From: Struthidea cinerea
Taxonomy: Eukaryota > Chordata > Aves > Passeriformes > Corcoracidae
DNA length: 64,000 bases
Direction of reading: 5' to 3'
Assembly (NCBI GenBank): GCA_013397865.1
Contig: VZTI01004803.1
Location: 1,531,787 to 1,595,786, forward strand
The position numbers and the translations under genes were made by a program. This document shows positions 25,801 to 38,978 of this stretch, piece by piece. The notes beneath the pieces are model-generated. The model was not told where the DNA came from. It was given only the letters and a program-made list of their open reading frames with translations, and made no database searches. The number at the start of each line of letters is the position of its first letter. Positions within the stretch are counted from its first letter, which is position 1.

Positions 25801-28800
25801 AATTTTCACTTCTGCTTACAAATAGAGATTGTAGTTACAGATAATCTGGATAGTTAGTTTTCCCAGACACAGAACAGATTGGATTTAACCTTGGTCTGTT
25901 TGAAAGGATTAGAACTAATTTTTCAGTTCTGTAAACTCTTTTAGATACATTTAGTCAGAGATTAATCTTGGAATTAAAACACAACATTGTAAGAGTTTAT
26001 TAGAAAGAAAGTAGAATTAGAATGTGTATCTTTCTAGTGTTTAAGTACTAGCATGCTTTAAAAAATATTTATTATCTGGAAACCCAAGTGTTGGAGAATG
26101 AGGGATTAATGTCTTGGTTACATTTTAACTGAATGGAGTTTCAAATAATTTAATTGAATAAATAAAACGGAAAAATTTAATCCTAATTTTTGTTTTGTAA
26201 TTAATACCTCTAGAATACAGGCAATAAGACTAGTTTTAGTCCTAGTTTTAATGAAAAAATTACCCTTTTGTATGGAAGCTAATTTTCTTTTAGTTTAAAA
26301 ATCTTCTTTCACAAAACACAATAGAAGCATCATACTAAGAAACATGCATTTTAAGAAATAGAAGAGTTTATGAAAATAAATATAACTTTTTTTTCTTCAT
26401 AGTTAGTTTTAATGTTCTGGTAAAATGAACTTCAACACTTTGTTCTGGCACATTTATAGACAGCATTATCACTTTTAAAAGACAGCATAATTTCCTAGGT
26501 TTTTTATTACCTATGATAATAAACACTTTATTGAATGTGTTGTTTGAGCATGTTCTGCTGGTGTTGTGTGTCTCTCTGTGTGTGCAAGTGTCAGTAATTT
26601 GTTATGTTTTTGTAACATTAAAAATACTGAATCTAATGTTTAACAATTTCTATATGGTAAACATTAATTATTTCTTGACGCATACCTAAGATACAGGTTG
26701 ATAACTTATATTCCTCATAACTTGTGGGACACTTGTTTGTTAAGCAGCTTTCCAAGACTGAACAGACTCTGTACTGTATGAACATTTGTACATTTTCATC
26801 ATTGGATGTGGGTTTCTTAGGTAAAAACAACTTTTGTACCACTGCAGAGGAAAATAAACTTGTGAGAACTCTTTCAGGGAAGGGTGATTAAGACCTCATG
26901 CCAGCAAGTGTTCTGAAGATTGTTTTGAAAGGGTTTAAGGTATCTATACCAGTAAAAACGTCTAAAAAAAATGGCATAGTCAAATTCTGTGTTAAAAATG
27001 TGACATTTTTTAATTTAAGGAGGAGATAAAAGAACCAAGGCTTATGTGGTCACACTGCCTGTTGATTATTGCCCTGCCAATAATTTTTAATGCATTGTCC
27101 AATTTTGACCAAATGTGACAGGGTTAGAGATCCTGAGATATTAAGCTCTTAAAATCTCAATAAAAATATGTGGCTAAATAGACAAGAGTGACCCTATTAG
27201 CCTTCCAGGGAGAAAAGGGCTGTATCATGAACTCACCCCTTAATTAAACATTAATGAATCCATCTGGGAACTAACTAAAGTACAGACCCACAGTAGACTC
27301 AATCAGTTTCATTGATTCCATTCTCCCAGACCTTCTTGTTTAACTGACAGCATAGAAGAAAAATCTCTTCATGGGCATGGGATTGTTTCATTTGCGGATT
27401 TTTTGCATTGTAATATGCTGTAATAGAAAACTGTATTAGTCAAACAGTCAAATACTTACACAGAATTTACAGGCTGTCTGCTAAATTCCTTGAGTTCTTA
27501 AAGCCTACCAATTAGAAGTTAGTAACTAGCTAAAGACAGTTTATCAAGTAATACATATTAGAAAATTATTTGCTAGGAAGCTATGTATAGAACATACAAT
27601 TTTTTTCATTAGTTCTGAAATAAAAAAAATTTATCAGACAAAAAAGTTCCAGTATGAGAATGGTAGACTGCAGCTATGTGAAATTATCTGCACTCATATG
27701 TTTTTTTTGAATTTGAAATTCAATACAGTACAACAAAAAAAAGCAGAAAATTTTTTACACTGTATGTATTCTCTCATGTTTGCTATGTTTATATATGAAA
27801 TCAACTAAGTAATAAGAATTCTTTTGTTTAGAACTAAATTAAAAGTGATACTTTTTCTCAAAATACAGGGTTATATTAGAAGTAACTCAATGTAATAATG
27901 TAGAAGTAGGAGAAAATTCAAGTTTTATGTATAGCTCTAGACAGTTGATGTTTCTTGAGAATATCTCTTCCTAGATCAGGATACACAACTCCTCTAGAAT
28001 TTTTGAAACATCATAATTTTAGAAAAATTTTAAGATTATTCAGGAAACTTACTCAATAATTAAAATTAAAAGTATAAATATCTGAAATTGCAAAATTCAT
28101 TTTTACTGTGAGTACCTAATTTCTGAGAACTTTTATACTCTGTGCTGCTATATTCTTTATTATACAATGTGTTGGCAAAAAGTAAAACAGTTATAAAATT
28201 AGATTGTCTGTATGAAATTAAAAACTTCATCCTAGTAGCATATGACACTAAATTAGAAATTGAATTTAAGTGTCTTTAAAAATTCCAAGCCCCCGATTTT
28301 CATACTGAGCACCAGACTCACTCTTGTTAGTCTAACCATGTTTTTAAAAAGCTATATATTCCATATTGATAATGGAAAAAAAAAAAAGACAATCCATTTT
28401 CTGATTGTACATTCTTTTGCATTCATATGTGGGTTTTTGTGAATACTTGTTTATTTGCACTTCACATTTTGTTAATTTGTTTAAAAGATGCTATTAATTT
28501 TATTTCCATTCCTTTAAAATTCACATTTCAAGATAGCAGACTCTGGCAGTGTCAGGTATTGAAATAGAAATTCACATGTTATATAATATAAATTAATTTA
28601 TAACATTTGTAATGTATTCTATTCATGGCCTTTTGTGTAGAGCCCAGAATTTCTAGACAGTGAGATTGCACTAAGAATAAAAAGATTAAATGGATGTTGT
28701 GATACTTATGAACACTTTTATGAATTGTTAGCTACATGCTGTTGGCTTTGCAATCATCAGCTAAAACAGTAAAGTTTCATACTGTATTGTGAACTACAGA

Positions 28801-28952
28801 TTATACATGCTGAATCAAGTTGTTGTACACCTTGATAATAATAATAAAAAATTAACTATAATCTTGATTATGTATATAAACAGACCAAATTATACAATTT
28901 GTCTAAATCTTAGAATTCATCTCTGTGGCTGAATGATTAATCTGTATGGCTG

Positions 28953-29500
28953 TGTGCTGTTGTACTGAGTCCAGCTGGGATGGAGTTAATATTCCTCATA
29001 GCAGCTGGTGTGGGGATGTGTTTTGGATTTGTGGCTAAAACAGTGTTGATAGCACAGGAGTGTTTTGGCTATTGTTGAGCAGCACTTGCACATTGTCAAG
29101 GCTTTCTCTTTGTCTCACTCTGTCCCCTCAGTGATGGGTATAACCAGGCCAGGGTGGGCAAGAATTGGAAGGGGTCACAACCTGGGCAGCTGACTCAAAG
29201 TCAGCATTCCATGCATGTAATGTCATGGTCAGCAATGAAAAAGGAGGGGAAAGGATTTTGGGAGAGGTAGTATTGCTCCAAAAATGGCTAGGCATCACGC
29301 TGCCTGTGGGAGGTGGTGAGAGATTGCCCTTGCATCACTTGGTTTTTTCTTCCCCTTTCCTTCATGTATTGACGTATTTACCTTGACCCATAAGTTTTTC
29401 TGTCTTTTGCTCTTCCTATTCTCTCCTCTATCCAATTGAGAGGGAAGGAGAAGTGAGTGAGTGGTTGTGTGGTGCATAGCTACTGGCCACAGTCGATGAT
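28953..29500 (+). mobile_element. Solo LTR of the same avian endogenous retrovirus family, plus strand
   Basis: It begins near TGTGCTGTTGTACTGAGTCC and continues with GGGATGGAGTTAATATTCCT, GTTTTGGATTTGTGGCTAAA and AACAGTGTTGATAGCACAGG. It ends with TTTTGCTCTTCCTATTCTCTC, a GAGAGGGAAGGAG block and GTGGTGCATAGCTACTGGCC. This is the same block order as the minus-strand LTR at 13700-14824. There are no flanking gag, pol or env frames, so it is a solo LTR. The usual ATTAAA position is degenerate (TATTGACGTATTT). The 3' boundary is approximate. Confidence 0.75.
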
Positions 29501-32500
29501 TCTAAAATAGCAACCCCTGGGAAAGGGCTTTGGATTGCTAAATCCAAGGGTTTAGATTGCTCATGATAGTTCTTAGCAGCTCAAAGAAAAGCCATGTGCT
29601 AGCAAGTGCATCCCTATAAAAATTTTGTTTTCCATGCTAGTGCTTGTAGGCCAATATGTCTTGAGTTAAGGATTTCCTGAAAATTAAATCTGTTCCAAAA
29701 CTTTCACTGTTAACAGATCTATTGAAATCAAAACCAAGGAAGGCTTATTTTATCCCACTCTAATTCTGCTAGTTGTTGTACTGCTATAGTTTAGTATGCT
29801 AGTAGTTTGAACATGTCAAGAATTTTGTTCAGAAACAGAAAAACTGTGTTAACTGTAGAGCTTTTGATAATCCTCTGTAGTAATTTTGCCACTAGGACAC
29901 CTTTGAGCTTTTTCTTCCACTCTCCAAAGTCTCTGATTAAACAGGGTTGTTAAAAAATCTCTCTTGGATGACAATTGTACTTGAGGGTGGAAATAGATCT
30001 TAGTACACTTCTAGTCTGAGAGCCTTCTGGGTTCAACTTCTGATACCCAAATATATCAGCAATGATAATATCTAAGATATTTGGATCTCTGTTTTCAAAT
30101 GGTGGTGAGTTTTCATGCTTTACAAAGACTCAGAAAATAAGGTCAATTGTTGCTTGTTCTCCTAACTTGATAATGTCATAGAATGTGACTTTTCTCACTT
30201 TGGGAAAAGAGAATCCCACTGAACCTCTCTGGGGATATACCTTTCTTCCTCAGCCATTAAATCATGGGTTAGTATGTTTCTAGGATGGGGTTCATGTGTT
30301 GACTGCATTTCAACATGCCAAACTAAGAGGTTTTAGTTTTGACTAATGAGGAAGATAGGTTCCTGTGAGACTAAAAATGTCGTAATAACCTTTCGTCACT
30401 GTTTTAACAGTCTCTGTCCAGGCTTTATATAAAGTTCCAAGAGGAATGTAGGAAGGGATTTTGTTTTGGTTGGTTGGTTTTGTTGTTTGCTTTGAAGGTT
30501 GAGTTTTGGTTGGGGGTTTTTTTGGTCTATGTCTTATCATAGATTCTGTCTTAATCTTACCTGTGATTGATAGAAGACATGAGTCAGAAAAGACATATTT
30601 CCTTCCTCAAGGCAAAAAAAAAAAAATCAAATACCTTGGTTTAGGGTGGTGTTTTTCCTGTGCAGAAAACACTATACTTTACAAAGCAGTCTCTTAAAGT
30701 TCTTAAAGCATATATTTTTGAATCACAGGAACTCAGCCTTGGAATATAAAATTAAGAGTTCTGATGTCTCCATCCTAACTGCTAGTTGTTAAAATTTTCT
30801 TGTAATTTTGAAGATCGTCACTGCTCCAAAATGCTTAGAAAATTTGTAAAAACTTAATGCATCAGATCTTTCAATTCTGAAAGTGGTAAGATTGTAATGT
30901 GTCCAACTAAATCAGTACACTTATGTGAATTATCCTTCTTACACACATTCATACATTTAAGGGCAGAGAGAAATACCAGAAAATTTATCCAGTCAGACCC
31001 AATGAGTGTTAAAATTTTCACTGGAGGGGCAGAAGTAACTGTGAGATTTTTTTGTGTAGTTTTGGCTACCCATTTTTCTTTCTTTGTCTTCCCCTCTTAA
31101 CGCATCATCATTCTCAGTTTGCCTCTGTTAGTGACTGACCTTCTTCAGTTTTCAGTCTGTGCTGCTATGCAGTATTCTCTTTCCTTTGTTCTTTGGAGAT
31201 CTATTTCATAGTAGCCTGATGCATGAAGAGGTATTGGTTCTGTTGTAACTGGAAGGTGCTGTGCATACTTAAGCTTGTTAAAAATAAATATTTTGTGTTA
31301 ATTTCTCATTTTCAATATAGTGTTTCATGTATTCTTCCATCCTCAGCAAATAGAATATGTAGAAAAAATAAATTGGAGGATTTTTTTACAATTTTCCTCT
31401 AGTACTACTTCACTTTTTAAACTGTTAGAGGATCATGAATCTTCATGCTGACTTCTGCACTTCAGTAAAAGGAAATCATCACAAATACCTGTTTCATAAG
31501 GCAAATTCACAAGATCATAGTCCATTTATTCACTTATTCTTTGAGCTAGATACAGATAGCAAGATGAGTAAGACTAGTGGCTCTTCTTCAGAGCCTTTAG
31601 CTGTATTACAGATGGCTTACAGCAAATTAGAACTGCATTTTGTAGTACAAAATATTTATAAACACCAGTTTTCCTTTCAAAGCTCTTGTCTGTAGAAAGA
31701 CACAGAAATTCCGAATTGTTCCTGGCTTTCATATCTGTATTCAAAGATGTTACATTGACTAAGATTGTCTGCTTCTTATCTGATCATGATATCAGGATCT
31801 GATACCTTATTCAGAATATGGACTAATCCAAACAATAGAGCATATTAAGAACTTGCTTTTAGAAGTGAGACCAGATGGCAAACTTCACATGGGACAATTC
31901 CCTGTAATTGTCAAACCTGTTGACTCCAAGGCCAGACAGAAGGGTGTCTCCATACAAAATGCATCTTACGGGAAGTAATTTTGAAGTACCTCCATGTAAT
32001 CTGTATACATGTAATGTAGAACATCTGCAGTTACATCCTGAGAAGTTGGTGCAGTGTGATGGGGTCAGCAGATCGAAGCAGCTGAGGCTCAGGCCAGTGT
32101 GTTTTCAGTAGAGATTTAAACTTTGAGTTAGATTTAATCTGAGGTGAACATCTCCACCTCATGTGTTCAAAGCTATCTGAAGGCTCAAATGTTACTTTGG
32201 TCATTTTTTCCCTTTTAAGTATTGGAGTGCATTTGCTGTGGAGCTTCCTGTTTAGTTTCCTCCTAATGAAAATCAGTTTACAGGCACCAAAACTTACCTG
32301 CAAACCAAATCAATGCCTAATAAAAGGGGACAGTGAGGAAATCTACTTCGTAAGCATCCTGATAAAAAAGCTCATGCCAATAGACACCATATTTCAATGT
32401 TCACTGCAGTCAGGTTTTCTCTGATACAAGAGAGTGATACCAGACGTCCATTTCAAAACAAACAAAATGTGCTGCACATAGTTGGTCTATAGAACACTTG

Positions 32501-35116
32501 CCACAGCAGGTTGTGGAAGTTAAAAACCTTATAAAAGCTTGAGCAAAGAATGAGCAAGTTCATGAGAGAATCCGCTGAGAATTACATCACAATGGCATTC
32601 AGTGCAGGAAACATTTTGTATGAGCTACAGAATCCCAGAGGCAGAGAGAACACTCGGGGGAAATGTGTTTGTCCTTATCCACAACTGTTACTGAGCACCT
32701 GCTTCAGTGCCTGCCAGGGACAGGGTATTAGGCTGGCTGAATCACTGTGCCAGTCTGATATGGCTGTTAATATATTCTTAACTTGCTGAAACTGAAATCC
32801 AACACGTGGTCTAAGGGTGAAAGGATTACATGATTCCACTTCTGCAAAAAGCAATTCCTATGCAAGCAAATGTGGTGTTGCTAGAGAGATAAAAAGAAAT
32901 AAGTTATTTTGTTTATGTAATTCATTTGAATTGCCTTCAGTAATTCCACAAATTAAGACAGGGATTGATATCTTGACTGTGGGGCGTTGAAGACTCTGCT
33001 GAGGAAAATACATGGTTTCATGGACACCTATATTGACAGCATTGTTTGTGTTAGTCATTGCAGGTTGTGGAGGAGGAGAAAAAGAGCAGGATATTACAAA
33101 TTTTGAGTGGAAAATTAGCTAGAAATTTTATGGAAGATAAGAGAATTGCTCTGGTTTCTTGTCTTAAACGTTACAGAATTTGTTATATGGAGTTATTCAT
33201 TTATTTTCTTGACAAGTTTCAATGTCTAAATTTCAAATAAATACTTTTAAGTAATTCCTGGGTGGACATGTTTACAGTTAAAAATATGTAACTTACTGTT
33301 TGCCATATAATACAGGTATTTTCCTCCTTTCTCTTTTCCCTTTTATTGGTACACAAATACACACACTGTTATATTAATGTAAACTTTGTGTGTTTCTTCC
33401 TAAAAGTCACGCCTTTTTTCTTTACTTTGTATAAAAAATTAAAACTTCTTTCCACTATCTTTCCTTATCCTGTTCTTGCAAGATCAAAAAGTAGTAAATC
33501 AAGTCTTGCCACCTAACTATAAATGTATAAACATGTTGTCCTTGTTAGTTATTGTGTTTCATGTGCAGGGACCTTAAGATACTGTTTCTGTTGTAGCTGG
33601 GAATGTAGCTATGTTGGGAAATTTGCCTTACTTAATTTTCCATCTCCTTGGAAACCAGAAATAAATTATTAATGTAATCATGAATTGAACAATTTATAAA
33701 CAGTTCATCTTATGTAGTTAACTTTATATCATTATGAATAATTAGAATTCCAACCTATGTTTTCTACTTTTAATGGTATAAAATGAAAATAATGAATTAA
33801 GTATTTTGGGTTAACTTTAGGCAAATTTTTGGGGCCCTGAGATGAACGCAGTAAATCAGAGCTGCCCTACATATTTCACTTGCAGCTGTCTTGCCACCAA
33901 CATTTGAGGTGGAGAACCTAATGGTGTAGAATTGATTGCTTTCCTTGCAGAGGGCACACAACATTGTTTCTGGCTATTGCCATATTGAAATAATAGGAAT
34001 AAATATCTCCAACATGCTTACTCAATGTACGGAAACATATGAGTTGAAATTAAATTGTTTTGTTAGCAGCAAATGTGCAGAAGCAATCAATTTTTATTTT
34101 TGTTTTAAGCTATCATAGTACTAACCTCTTTGTCAGTAGTCTTAAAATGAAACTGAGTCATTCAGGACCAATTCCTCAATGGCCTTGTCTGTGAACTCAA
34201 GTTTGTAACTGTATTTCAACCAGGCACTCCTGTGGATGGAGAGGCAGAAAGACGAAGTTCTGTATCTTTGTATAAAAAGGTGTCAGAATTCTGTTTATAT
34301 TAACATTACCACTTACAGGATTATTTTAATGTGGAGTAGGAATAACTTTTCCACAATAGTATTATTTTATATATGTTGTATTCTGCTGGAGCTGAAGTTG
34401 CACCTCTGTATTAAGAAGACTTGATCAACAAAAGCTAGTGGTTTTGCTTTGAGTATCCAGGTCAGGAAACATTTTCAATAGTAGAGAATGCCTATCTTTT
34501 GAAAATCAAATCCTTTGAAGCAGTTCATGTGAGCATCCTGTAACAGAGGGGCTCAGATTCACTAACTGTATTTCAAACTCTTGGCTGATCTTTCAAAAAA
34601 AAAATCATGTACATGCCATACATTTAACACCTAGTACATGTGTTTTCACTTTCCAGCTTCCAGGACAAAATGTGATAGCTCTATGGAAGAGTTGGTGTTA
34701 ACTGTGTTTGGTTCAATTCCAGTTGAACTTCCAATTATTTATGCTGCAGAAACAGGTTTAAATTTGTAAGTTCTGGCCTACAACAATAAAGAAACAAACG
34801 TAACTTAATGATTTTCTTTTTAAAAAATCTGAAAGTGAAGTTTAGTTATTTCCATTTTGTTTGATAAATGCCTAACACTATATATTATAATATGGATTTT
34901 AAATTACTTTTCAAATCCAATACACTTTATTGGTATAGTAGAAACATTCGTTATATACAAGAAATAAATAAAAATTGAAAATTAGCAAGTGTTTACCACT
35001 TTTATTATACTTAGTATACAAACTATGCCGTTTTGAAAATAAGAGTTTGTTTCATCTGTGGGATCTCTGAAACAGTAAGACGGTAATTTATACCTTTAAA
35101 ATGTTTTTATTGGCAG

Positions 35117-35168
35117 CTAAAGAAGAACGGAAAAAAGAAGAGAACAGTTTGGAAAATGCTCAAAAATG
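35117..35168 (+). CDS. FMN1: FMN1 coding exon (52-nt helical linker exon)
   Basis: This very short exon was missed by simple ORF calling. It was found because it connects the frames of its neighbours. Joined to the preceding G it reads A, then KEERKKEENSLENAQK, and its last two bases TG join C of the next exon to give cysteine. The charged, Lys/Glu-rich helix immediately precedes the FEETVGYFG motif in formin-1. The acceptor is a T-rich tract ending TTGGCAG at 35116. The donor is ATG|GTAAAG with GT at 35169. It changes phase from 1 to 2, so skipping it would shift the frame, which suggests it is constitutive. An unrelated 67-residue open frame on the opposite strand overlaps it and is treated as chance. 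Identity rests on perfect frame bridging plus family recognition. Confidence 0.92.
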
Positions 35169-38100
35169 GTAAAGTTTTTGTTAGTGTTTTCTAACAGTTT
35201 GTTTTGGTCAAAGATATTATTGAACTTAGGAGTTACATTAAATGGCAAAGGGATCTGTATTTCAAAGAAGTAATGTGTTTTCTGAAAAACTCTTATGTAA
35301 TCTTCCAAGAAAAACTTCATTTGAGTTTTTATCCAACAGTGTACTGTTTGAGGTTTTAATTACTATCAGCATTGAACTGAATGGGGGTTTCACATAGTAT
35401 GTAAATAACCAATTAACTACTTTATGATGTAAAAATGGATTTCATCATTACTGAACATTTTCAGCACTTAGTATATAGCATTCAATTGCCTAAGAAACCA
35501 CTGAAATCCTAATGTTTTTATTGCCTGAATATCTGTTCCTCACTTAGGCCAAAGGAGTCAAAGTATGGAAAATGATTAATTGATTTATAGATAGATAGTA
35601 AAATATTCAGTGAGTTAATATTACTAATACTTTTTTTTACCAAATTATAGTTTTGTGAGAGTGAAGCATCCATCTTAGCTATGGACCTGCTATAAATAAA
35701 CTGGGGTAAACTAAGTTTTAACTTGCTATCAATATTTTTTCTTCCTGGTCACTAAAGGTAGATCTGTGGTAATCTGGATTTTAACTGTACTTTTTTCAGC
35801 CCACAGTCACTCCACCTGAGACACCTATCTTAGTTTTCCTAGGCAATCAGGAGAAGGGAGATAGGCACTTCCCAAATGCAGTTCAGGTCTTAGGTGAACT
35901 GTTCCCATTTGCTTGCAGAAGATGCCTAAATTGGCTGAACAGCTGGCCGATGTCAGCTGTGGCATTACCTCCTCATTTCAGGAGTGCCTGACTGGTTCTA
36001 CTTAGCTGCAGACCTAACTTTCTTGGCACAGGGCTCCTTCATATTCTACTTGCTTTGTAGCCTTTCTAGAGTAGAATAGACTCCCCAGGGTATGGAGCTG
36101 CACCTAATTTGCAGTTGACTTACGGAATTAGTTGTCCAATACAGAGCTTGGGTTTTTTAATTGCTAACTAAACATTCAGTATTTTAAATTACTACTTTGG
36201 AAAGGCAGAGAGTAGCCCAGGAAGCCAGATTAAGGTGGGTGAAAGCAAAGAATACTCCTGGGGGACAGGCTGACAAAGAAAGGAAGAAAGGATGAGAAGT
36301 GTCAGGATGAAGGCAGTCTAGAGAGACTGTGCAGCATTTCAGGATCCCGCCTCTGTACACTCCTGCTGGGGTGGTGAAGGGTTCTGTTAGGAAGAAGAGA
36401 GCACCGTGTTCCTGGGGCTTCTGTTCTTGCTGCTCTTGGCTCAGCTATCCCAGTCAGAGTGCTATAAACAGCTGAGGAGTTTTTGATCCAAGTGAATGTA
36501 ATGGAAATTGTATTGCCCAGTAGACAATAAATGGTTTTAACCATGTAATTATGACTAAGGTATTTTAGTATTTTTAGAGTTTGAAAACCAAAATGTTTTA
36601 CACCAATATTTAAAGCTGTATTAGATTTATTTATTTACTTATTTAATTTTCTCCTCATACTGTCATCACAAGACCCTTTAACTCTGAATATTATGGCCTT
36701 ATGCACACATGTTTCATTTTGATTCTTTAAATATGGATCATCAATTAACTTGAAATATAGTTAAATGTTTCATGCAAAACCTATGTAAGAAACACAAAAG
36801 GTTAAAGGTTATCACATATGAGGAGTAAAAAACTATTATATTAATTGCTCACCTTGAACAATATGAGATATTCTTCAGCATGGTCTAGAATCCGTTTCTA
36901 TCTTTAAAGTATCAAAGAGAAAAACCCAGAGCATACTGGCTCATGTGGCTAAAATCCAGGCTTCTTTGTGAAGCATCCAGAGTATATATTCCTTTATTTT
37001 GGAGCGATAACTTCTATATTTTTTGATGGGTCCTTTGTATTCTTCAAGCCTAGCTAAAGAGCTTTAATTTCAAACTAAGTCAAAAAACCTTGAGCCTAAC
37101 CTTGGTAGTTCCGTATGAAAACATGCAATGTGGACTATGCAAATGCAAATATAAATTAAGAAAGATGACAAAGCTGCATCCGTGGCTCACGTTAACATCT
37201 GTTGAATAGTTGGAGACTCCTTACAGGTCTTTAAAATTATTTATTTTATTTTCAAGATTTACACCTCTTGTGTTTAGATTTAGAACCTATTTGCAAATCT
37301 AAAGAAGAATATAACTTCCTTTTGATTCAATAAAATGATTATTTCAAGAAAAATTACTTTTAAATATGTTGTTACCTTTGCTTTTAAATTATAGCATTAT
37401 TTTTAATAAATATCACCGAATGTTTCAGCTTTGTTGCATCTACTTTGAAAAGTGATTCAACTTTAACAAAAGCTAACATACTTTTATTTATATAAGTACC
37501 TAGTCATGTGGATTGTTTCATTTTATCTATACAAAATAATGTCATAAAGGTTAAAAATGCACAATGAGTTGAAATGCTCTTGGAAGTGTTGTCTGTGGTA
37601 AAAGAATACTTTGAAAATATCCAGCTGTATAGCAATTCAGTAAAAGCCCCATTATAAAATTTTTTAAAGCATTTAAATATTGGCAGTGTATTTTTGTAAA
37701 ATTATTTGTTTATTGACACATGTGGGAGGAGATTCTTTTCAGTAAAACCTTTGCAAACTGACTACTGGCACTGTCTGTGGTTTGGTTGTTGCTACTCCCA
37801 ATTCTCCCTAAATACTAGAAGATTATTTTCAACCAAACCTGGAGATTTTTTCCTGACTTGGCATGTGACTCTTACATAGTCCTTCAGTAAAGATAAATGG
37901 GAGAATAAGGTATTCATGGAGTGTAGCAGAATAAAATTAAATCAATATATTATAGCATTTCCTGTAATGCAAGAAGCTAAGTTTTACCTGTTATAATTGA
38001 ATGCCTGTGATTTGCCAGTGTGACAGATCCCGATGGTGGCTCGTGCAACTGTAAGTTATCCTCTGGAGCAGAGGTGGGTGTTGGGAGGTTAGTTATACTT

Positions 38101-38236
38101 AGCACGAATTGCTGTGTAATTTCCAAGGCTAAGGGGAAGTTATGGTAATTACCAGCCTCGACTACTAAATCAGAGAAACTGTTTCCCCAGTGGGCTTACG
38201 TGTTGACTGGTTTTTTTTCTTCCCCCTCCCTTGCAG
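35169..38236 (+). other. FMN1: FMN1 intron, about 3.1 kb
   Basis: This intron lies between the 52-nt and 150-nt exons. A block at about 35800-36480 is richer in G and C than its surroundings and contains no open frame worth calling. It may be an old repeat or a non-coding element. A short TTTA-type repeat lies at 36624-36648. Nothing else is supported. Confidence 0.85.
36624..36648 (+). repeat. Short TTTA-type repeat
   Basis: TTAGATTTATTTATTTACTT is a short degenerate tetranucleotide repeat in an FMN1 intron. Confidence 0.8.
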
Positions 38237-38386
38237 CTTTGAAGAAACAGTGGGATACTTTGGGATAAAGCCAAAGCCTGGTGAGAAGGAGATCACACCA
38301 AACTACGTTTTCACGGTGTGGTACGAATTCTGCAGTGACTTCAAGACCATTTGGAAACGAGAAAGCAAAAACATTTCCAAGGAACG
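38237..38386 (+). CDS. FMN1: FMN1 coding exon (FEETVGYFG / WYEFCSDFK block)
   Basis: This is the most recognisable exon. It reads FEETVGYFGIKPKPGEKE, then ITPNYVFTVWYEFCSDFKT, then IWKRESKNISKE. The 'x-FGxKPKxGEKE...P..F..W.EF.SDFK..WK.E' pattern is the C-terminal hallmark of FH2 domains in the FMN1/FMN2 group. The last residues diverge from FMN2-type tails and match formin-1. The acceptor is an unusually strong pyrimidine tract with T-runs and CCCCCTCCC ending TTGCAG at 38236. The donor is ACG|GTAAGG with GT at 38387. The exon starts in phase 2 (C completes TG from the previous exon to TGC) and ends in phase 2 (CG completed by A of the next exon to CGA, arginine). At 150 nt it is frame-neutral if skipped. 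The reading frame extends past both splice sites only by chance. Confidence 0.96.
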
Positions 38387-38978
38387 GTAAGGTTCTAATA
38401 AAGTCATTAATACCATTTTGGATGTCTGGGAAACTGCTGCTTCTCAAACCCAACAAATTATACTCCTATATTTCACAGGCGTCATTGTTTTCTTTCAGAT
38501 CTAATGGACATCAAGGAAAGATTATTCCCTCAGGGTGCGTAGGAAAATTCACCAAAGGCATGCTGTCCCCACAAAAAGATAAACACATATAATCTGATAA
38601 ATTACACTTTTGTAACCCCTTCCAATTACTAGCTAGTAAAATGAAAGGGGAGCTGTGCTAATTTATAACAGATTGCTTCTCTGTGCATTTTCATGTTGAA
38701 CTTGCCTAAATGAGGCGATATTGCTGTCGCAGACAGTACAGACAAATAAAAGTGAATGCTTTTCCAGTTAATATACTGCACTTGCATCAAAGGGAAGCCC
38801 CAGAGATTCAGGCCACACTTAGCATAGTGTCGAAGCCCCACACTGAATTTACAGCACTACTTTCTGACTTTTGGTGTCCTGCTGAGGACATCAAACTCCT
38901 TGCCGCTAGATCTCACAACAGTCTCCTGATTTTATTAGTTAGAGTAAAAGAACCCAAAAACCTAAACCCTTCAATTAT

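Larger units (their letters stand above)
12235..35116 (+). other. FMN1: FMN1 intron, about 22.9 kb
   Basis: This intron runs from the donor GTAACC to the acceptor TTGGCAG. It holds the LTR interrupted by CR1 (13700-14824), a plus-strand CR1 (17945-18337), the paired 138-bp repeats (21229-21366 and 22714-22850), the second LTR (28953-29500) and otherwise unique-looking AT-rich sequence. No exon was seen. A stretch around 25260-25570 is less AT-biased than its surroundings and is listed as a candidate conserved element. Stretches 14825-17944, 18338-21228, 22851-25259, 25571-28952 and 29501-35116 show nothing else I can support. Confidence 0.85.

Noticed and set aside
38281..38592. 103-residue open frame overlapping the 150-nt FMN1 exon
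   Set aside because: It is in a different frame from the FMN1 coding frame and runs into the intron.
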